A stretch of DNA of 64,000 nt from assembly GCF_032854445.1 (NCBI RefSeq), contig NC_088295.1, positions 75,608,028 through 75,672,027 on the forward strand, in the 5' to 3' direction. The notes beneath the pieces are model-generated. The model had not been told where the DNA came from and ran no database searches. It saw only the letters and a program-made list of their open reading frames with translations. Numbering within the stretch: position 1 is the first letter of the stretch; every line of letters begins with the position of its first letter. Below, piece after piece: positions 58,701-64,000 of the stretch. The translations under genes were made by a program, and so were the position numbers. This DNA is from Liolophura sinensis (lineage: Eukaryota; Mollusca; Polyplacophora; Chitonida; Chitonidae).

Positions 58701-59169
58701 GTCTAGACAAAATATACCAGAATATTGTTTGCTTTGCACAGAACTGAAAACTTTTTGCCAGGTGTTATTACCCACCCCACTGGAAGTTACCAAGGTAACA
58801 AAATGTTATGACTTCAGTTTCACCAACCACAGCTCAAAGAAATGATGGTCATTCTACGTTAATTTTTGATATGTTGTAGAGAAAAGTGTAAGCTTCATGT
58901 GGAGGTATGGCATGGTGCCACGCCAAAGTTAGGGATCGTTCTCAGAAATTGTTCAGCCACTTGACGACAAAAAGTGATTAGGTGTCTGTACATATACTGT
59001 GTCTTTGTGTGGCAGGGCGAGTACATGCCCCCAAAGTGCTACTGCCCCAGAAGCATCACGCAGAATACACCAGACACGGCAGCCCACATATAGTCAATTT
59101 CTTTTGGAGACTCACCTAAATTCAGTAAAATCAGTCATGTTTGCTACAAAAATTGCATTTATCCAGCGA

Positions 59170-59466
59170 CCGGCCCCGTCCGCTTTGGGAGCGGTAGATC
59201 CAGGGTCAATCCTGGGTCGAGTCACACCTTAGACTTTAAAAGAGGAATTTGTAGCTTCCTCGCCTGACGCTCAGTATGCCACGACTGGTTGACCCGTATC
59301 AATATAATGGTAAGGCGTCTCAGTGAAGCTGCACTAGATAAAAGAATGGTGGAAATCCGTTCTGCAACAAGGAGGCACATTATATACACTCTAAGGATTC
59401 CTTGGTCGTCATATGGCTGAAAAATTGTTAAGTACGACGTAAAACCCCAAGTACTCACTCACTCAC
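59170..59466 (+). mobile_element. SINE family B, near full-length, with target-site duplication
   Basis: The head starts CCGGCCCCGTCCGCTTTGGG with B-box-like GATCCAGGGTCAATCC. The body holds CTTCCTCGCCTGACGCTCAG and the tail GTCATATGGCTGAAAAATTG and CACTCACTCAC. Part of the A-box region is deleted. Flanks share TTTANCCAGNGA (59158-59169, 59467-59478), a 12-bp duplication with two mismatches. Confidence 0.9.
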
Positions 59467-60225
59467 TTTAGCCAGTGACACGAAACAACACCAGCTTTAC
59501 GCATTGACGTGTTGAACGTTCATATTACTACAAGGAAAATGCAGTTAGACTACTTTTTCTAATGCATAATGTTAAACTTTATTAAAACTCATTGCCACCA
59601 GTGACGTCAGAATTATTCAAAAGCAAGATGCATGGTGGACAATGGGCATGAAGAGTAGTTTCTTTTACATTGGCTGTACCAATAACCGGTTATAACAAAC
59701 CAGCCTACACTTCTGTCTCTGGGAATTGGCTACATCGCTTTAATTTCTTAATATATATCTCTAAATCCACACCTCGGTGAGCCTTATCATGTACCCATCA
59801 TATACTACAAGAGACAAAATAAAATTATTTTATTAAGATTGTATCATACTAAAACGTGTAAACAATTTCAAAACAAAGGCAGTGTCAGTACACGGTTTAC
59901 CGTTAAGTCGATAGCAGTTTAGGTAATTGGCCTCGCCCTCCGTCAAAGCAGGTTGAGCTCCGCCTAATATTCGGCATGCCACTGGTTTTTAATAATTATG
60001 ACGTCACCCGAGGCAATGGGTTCTTCTCGTCGAAACCGAGCTTATAGAAAAAGTGTTCTAACTTCATTTTATTTGTGATAATATGGACGTTCAACATTAG
60101 AGTTTGGGTAGTTACATGTCACTTGTTAAACGCAATTTTGGTAGGGAGTATGACCGATTTTACAGAAAGCTGAATACAGGCGACTCGCTTAAAGATATAG
60201 ACTATAGTCACATTATGCTTACGTC

Positions 60226-60400
60226 GGTCCAACCAGTCAGGTTTACTGGCTTTAACCTCTCAGTTCTGAGCACGAAGCGAGGAAGCAACAAGTATCATTT
60301 TTAAAGTCTTTGGTATGTCGCGAATCGGGTTTGATCCTGGGTCTCCCGACGTCAAGGCGGACACTTTAACCGTTAGGCCACCGAAACAGTCTCTACACGG
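60226..60400 (-). mobile_element. SINE family B-related, head and partial body
   Basis: The minus-strand head GGTGGCCTAACGGTTAAAGT + GTCCGCCTTGACG carries A box TGGCCTAACGG and B-box-like GACCCAGGATCAAACC. It continues into CTTCCTCGCTTCGTGCTCAG of the B body. The head resembles the 39.1-kb type while the body is family B, so it is a chimeric or variant subfamily. Confidence 0.75.
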
Positions 60401-61189
60401 TTGAGGTTTGTAAACTTGATCATCACCCATTCGGGGCAGTCTTGTATTTCACAACATGCATCAGGGGTAAGATCATTGAAACCTTATAGCTCCATGTCTA
60501 TTTGCTTCAGTTTGGAGCTTATTCCATAAACTGGCTATGCACATGCTTACAAAGTAGCAACTTTTACTTTCCTAGCACCATGGCTTAAGCAGATATTGGT
60601 GAAAAATGCAGTGGTGTGAATAGCAATATATCTGACAATACTGCTCAAGAATTACTCAAAAGCTTTGTTGTCATCACATTTAATAAAGAATCACATCAAC
60701 TCAATGGAAATGGACCTGGCCTCCTGGATGCCTAATGAATCATCCCGTTTATGCGGTAATACATTAAAGATCTCCAACGAATGACCCATTAGCATCAAGT
60801 TTATTAAGTGAGACGAGAGTGAAACAATTTCGTTTGTTGTAGCCTCCAACGAGAAACAAACGAAAGTTTGGACCAGAGTATAATAAAGTGATACGACTGG
60901 GTGAAATCAGCCAGATAATTTTGTCTTGTTTCTCTTTATTTAGAAGGGCACGTGTAGATGTGGGGGTGTAATTTAAGTAAAGATGTGACGTTAGTCATTC
61001 GTCATCAGATGCAACAAAACTCTTAGGATGTGCAGGATAAAATATACACCACCCTAAACAATTCAACCGTGCCCAGATTTTTGACATTATTAATGACATA
61101 ATTAAAACTGAGTAGAGGATAATTTACGAACAGTTTACGAACATGTTTCCCAGACACAGAGGAATAAATATATACAATGTATGCCATAG

Positions 61190-61458
61190 ATAATCTACAT
61201 TTAAAGTGTATGCCGTAGTTACACAACATTTAAACTGTATGCCGTAGTCACGCCGGGCTTAAACAGTATACCTTAGTTACACAACATTTAAACTGTATGC
61301 CATAGTTACTCCAGGCTGAAAGGGTATACCTTCGTTACACAACATTTAAACTGTATGCCATAGTTACTCCAGGCTGAAAGGGTATACCTTCGTTACACAA
61401 CATTTAAACTGTATGCCATAGTTCCGCCAAGCTTAAACGGTATACCTTCGTTACACAA
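61190..61458. repeat. 58-bp minisatellite, about 4.5 copies
   Basis: The unit CGTTACACAACATTTAAACT + GTATGCCATAGTTACTCCAG + GCTGAAAGGGTATACCTT recurs with subtypes. The central units are almost identical and the outer ones diverged. Confidence 0.93.
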
Positions 61459-62065
61459 CATGAAACGTGAGCAAAAGAGTGGAAAACAAAGAAATGTCTA
61501 CTCTGTTGTGTTTGGAAAAGCATAAACGTGAATGAAATCATTCCTTTTCCGTCATCACGTATGTTTCGTATAAATATGTAAATAATATAAAAATTAACAT
61601 GAAATGTGGAGGCAGCATATATTTCATGAGGTGGCCCTAGTTTTAAAAGCGGGATCTCGAACCATTGTTACATCAAAAATCGATAGCAGACCAACGTCTA
61701 CAATATTTATGATGTATAAGTTTTTACTGTAACGTTGTGCTGTCTTCAATATGACCTCATTATGATGCAATGGAAAAGGGACGTTTGATGTTAATCATAT
61801 AGCGTCAGGCTTTTGCTGCTGGCCCTTAGCTGAATATCCATTAATGATTTGCCTAGATTTTTACATTTGAAACATATGGGCATGCCTGCAAAAAATAGTC
61901 CCTGGCATCCTTTGCCAGTCTTTGCCTTAAACTATGATTTATATAACAATTATACTTAATATATCCATGTCACTCCAAACCGAGTCAGAACATCTTCACA
62001 CAGGAAGTACTTTGATGATGCCTCGATGGTGTGATTTATGTTGCCAAACATTTGGGTTATTTGCT

Positions 62066-62200
62066 TAGTAGCTGTGTGACGCCTTGCTCAAGAAGATTTC
62101 ACTATTATAAGTCCGGGGGGTTTTTTTTTGGGGGGGGGGGGGGGGGTGACTAGAGTGCCTGGAGCAAACCGGAGTGCCCAGGGTGCACCGAATTGTTCTT
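62066..62200 (-). repeat. SINE family C, degenerate, with internal G run
   Basis: TGTGACGCCTTGCTCAAGAA, GATTTCACTATTATAAGTCC, then G/T homopolymers at about 62116-62147, then GAGTGCCTGGAGCAAACCGG + AGTGCCC. Confidence 0.5.
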
Positions 62201-62215
62201 GGTATAGTCGGGTAT

Positions 62216-62284
62216 TCGTCATCAAATGATGACGTCTGAAAGTTACGTCATCAGATGATGACGTCTGAAAGTTACGTCATCAGA
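62216..62284. promoter_or_regulatory. Palindromic tandem array of CRE/ATF-like sites
   Basis: A 29-bp unit, ATGATGACGTCTGAAAGTTA + CGTCATCAG, is present twice in tandem (62226-62254, 62255-62283), preceded by a partial unit. Each unit holds TGACGTC (62230-62236, 62259-62265) and TTACGTCA (62243-62250, 62272-62279), which are half or near-full CRE/ATF sites. Each is a perfect hairpin TGATGACGT-9 nt-ACGTCATCA. It could be an enhancer or just a duplicated palindrome. A hydrophobic-leader frame starts about 150 bp downstream (62438), not called as a gene. Confidence 0.45.
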
Positions 62285-62669
62285 CTCACGTTTAATTTGT
62301 GAGATAATTACATTTCTTGACACTGTGCTAGTACAATTTTGGATGATAATGCTTAATTCCTGATAATCAGTACCGTAACACTAGACGTCTGTAGCCTTTA
62401 CCAAAATCAGATTTTTCATTATCTCGATTTGTTGAAAATGTCTGGTTTTGGGTATGTGACAGACATCATGAGAACCTTTCTCATATATACCCTCTGTATA
62501 TTCGTGTTTAAAATAGATTTTCTGGTTTATTCACAGGGTGATGTTAACAGGCTTGATGGGAACCTTTCCCAAAACCTTTTAGAAATAACATCACTGAGAA
62601 TATTAACAATTCCTGCATTTCAGTTAAACATAAATCATGTTAGCACAGTAGTCTTGAGAATTTGAAGTT

Positions 62670-63250
62670 GACTCCACTGTCACTCTTTGCGTAGCCTTGG
62701 TAACAATAACTGGTCGACCACAATGTGGGAAGCCAGCGCTAATATTCGGTTAAGACAAATTTGTTTTCCACCAATATGGTTTACAAGTCAATATGTTACA
62801 CAACATTCAGTCAAATATAAAATAAATAAATTGAGACATGTCGATAAAATTTTGTGAATGTCCAGTTTGATTACTGGACAGGTTTGACTGTGCATTTATA
62901 AATGGCTACTACATGTAAAACATCACTTCATGCTATTGACGGTTTGCTATATATTTCGTGGAAAAGTATTGTTTCAATAGTATATTCGAATAAAAATATC
63001 CTTGTAAGAAGATGTCCCTTTAGGTGGCCGGAGTTTTGTATGTATATATGGTATGAGTGTAGTCATGAGTACGACATTGAACAAAGAAATGTGGTTGAGA
63101 TATAGCCTGAAGAAAGTGTCAAGGTAGTATCGGGAAAGAATGAATAACTGGAATGACTAGTTTCTCGGAGTTTCATAGCTATAAAATGCTTTTGTGAAGG
63201 TATATTTTTTCACTGTAACAATTCAAAAAGCTGTGAACAGGGACTTAAGG
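62670..63250. other. Non-coding stretch
   Basis: No gene or repeat recognised. Confidence 0.45.
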
Positions 63251-63261
63251 CGAAGTAAATT

Positions 63262-63447
63262 TGATTTATTTAATTTTATTTGATTGATGTTAAACGCCGT
63301 TCTCAGGAATATTTCACTTAATCGACTGTGGCAAGCATTATGGTGGCAGGAAAGCCGGACAGAGCCCGAAGGGAAACCCACGACCATCCGCAGGTGGGTC
63401 ATTGCGCCGTGCTGGCGTGCTAATCCCTTGGTCACGGATACCCTTTG
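63262..63447 (-). mobile_element. SINE family A, internally deleted, with target-site duplication
   Basis: TTTTATTTGATTGATGTTAA, AATATTTCACTTAATCGACT, GGCAAGCATTATGGTGGCAG, CCCACGACCATCCGCAGGTG joined to GGGTCATTGCGCCGTGCTGG. Flanked by GAAGTRAATT (63252-63261, 63448-63457) with one mismatch. Confidence 0.88.
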
Positions 63448-63534
63448 GAAGTGAATTAAGTAGCCTTGTGTGGCTTATATATTAGTAATAATTAAGTTCG
63501 ATGCGTTCGTTTCTCACATTAAACGTCAACGAGT

Positions 63535-63652
63535 ATTCATGCTGGCTCTCCACTCGTTCGTGGGTTTCCTCCCACCATACTGATGGACGCCGTCGAGTAA
63601 GTGAAATATTCTTTACATCGGCGTAAAACACAAATCAAATAAATAAATGAAT
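63535..63652 (+). mobile_element. SINE family A, body and tail
   Basis: CATGCTGGCTCTCCACTCGT, GGGTTTCCTCCCACCATACT, GCCGTCGAGTAAGTGAAATA, ACACAAATCAAATAAATAAA. It lies about 90 bp from the previous, oppositely oriented copy. Confidence 0.85.
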
Positions 63653-64000
63653 AAGTTTGTTTAGGATTGATATGGTGCGGCGTTGGTCAGCTGATGTTAA
63701 AAATATCTGCTCTTGATGTGTAATGTTCCAATAGCCATCCTTACCAATATCGTGTGAAAGCCTTTAAGCAATTCACATCTGGATCTCATTGATCTGTTAG
63801 TAAGATGACACGGGATTAAAATTTGTTTAAAGCAGAATTGGAAGTGACCGCTGTGCTTCAGTGAATTCAAATTTTTCGACCTGAGAGAGTGAACCTCACC
63901 TTTTAAAAAAAGTGTATTTATAGTTTATTGCTAGCCTGCAAATCACGGAAACACTTCTCAGCAATGTATTTCTTTTATGTTATAGTCACAACGGACATTT

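Overview
The window is gene-poor, AT-rich animal genomic DNA. The likely source is a marine invertebrate, most probably a mollusc. This is inference: introns obey GT/AG, the only confident host gene is a four-exon ARF-family GTPase, and the DNA is crowded with tRNA-derived SINEs whose 3' tails I associate with molluscan and other lophotrochozoan genomes. No prokaryotic operon, rRNA, CRISPR array or virus is visible. Most long open frames are artefacts of tandem repeats or SINEs.

Layout. 1-5.6 kb: a 30-bp minisatellite interrupted by a SINE and by a 350-bp foldback element, then a tetranucleotide tract and a 124-bp (TA)n run. 9.6-10 kb: a 38-bp minisatellite. 12.1-14.2 kb: three SINE pieces abutting a full-length Tc1 transposon (DD34E transposase of 335 residues, 28-bp perfect terminal repeats, TA target duplication). 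15.5-17.9 kb: a complete minus-strand ARF-like gene with four coding exons, TATA/E-box promoter and poly(A) signal; its 197-residue product can be assembled across the splice sites. 19.0-22.8 kb: an old, rearranged local duplication without coding content. 24-26.3 kb: SINEs beside a possible phase 1-1 exon. 29.4-30.5 kb: a large 38-bp minisatellite with a 76-bp higher-order part. 32.0-32.3 kb: an exon-like frame resembling a decayed Death-fold domain. 35.3-36.1 kb and 42.6-44.5 kb: SINEs with clear target-site duplications, one nested in an older repeat whose empty counterpart lies at 56.6 kb. 38.4-39.9 kb: G/T-rich degenerate tandem repeats. 40.7-41.0 kb: a minus-strand exon encoding a six-cysteine, C-terminally amidated peptide followed by a Gly-Lys-Arg processing site, resembling trissin; this is the most interesting item. 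59-63.7 kb: more SINEs, a 58-bp minisatellite and a palindromic array of CRE/ATF-like sites.

The genes show no functional link to one another. The ARF-like protein would act in membrane traffic or a lineage-specific GTPase role, the cysteine-rich precursor would be a secreted signal, and the Tc1 transposase would act only on its own element. Protein family calls come from motifs read by eye; no database search was possible.
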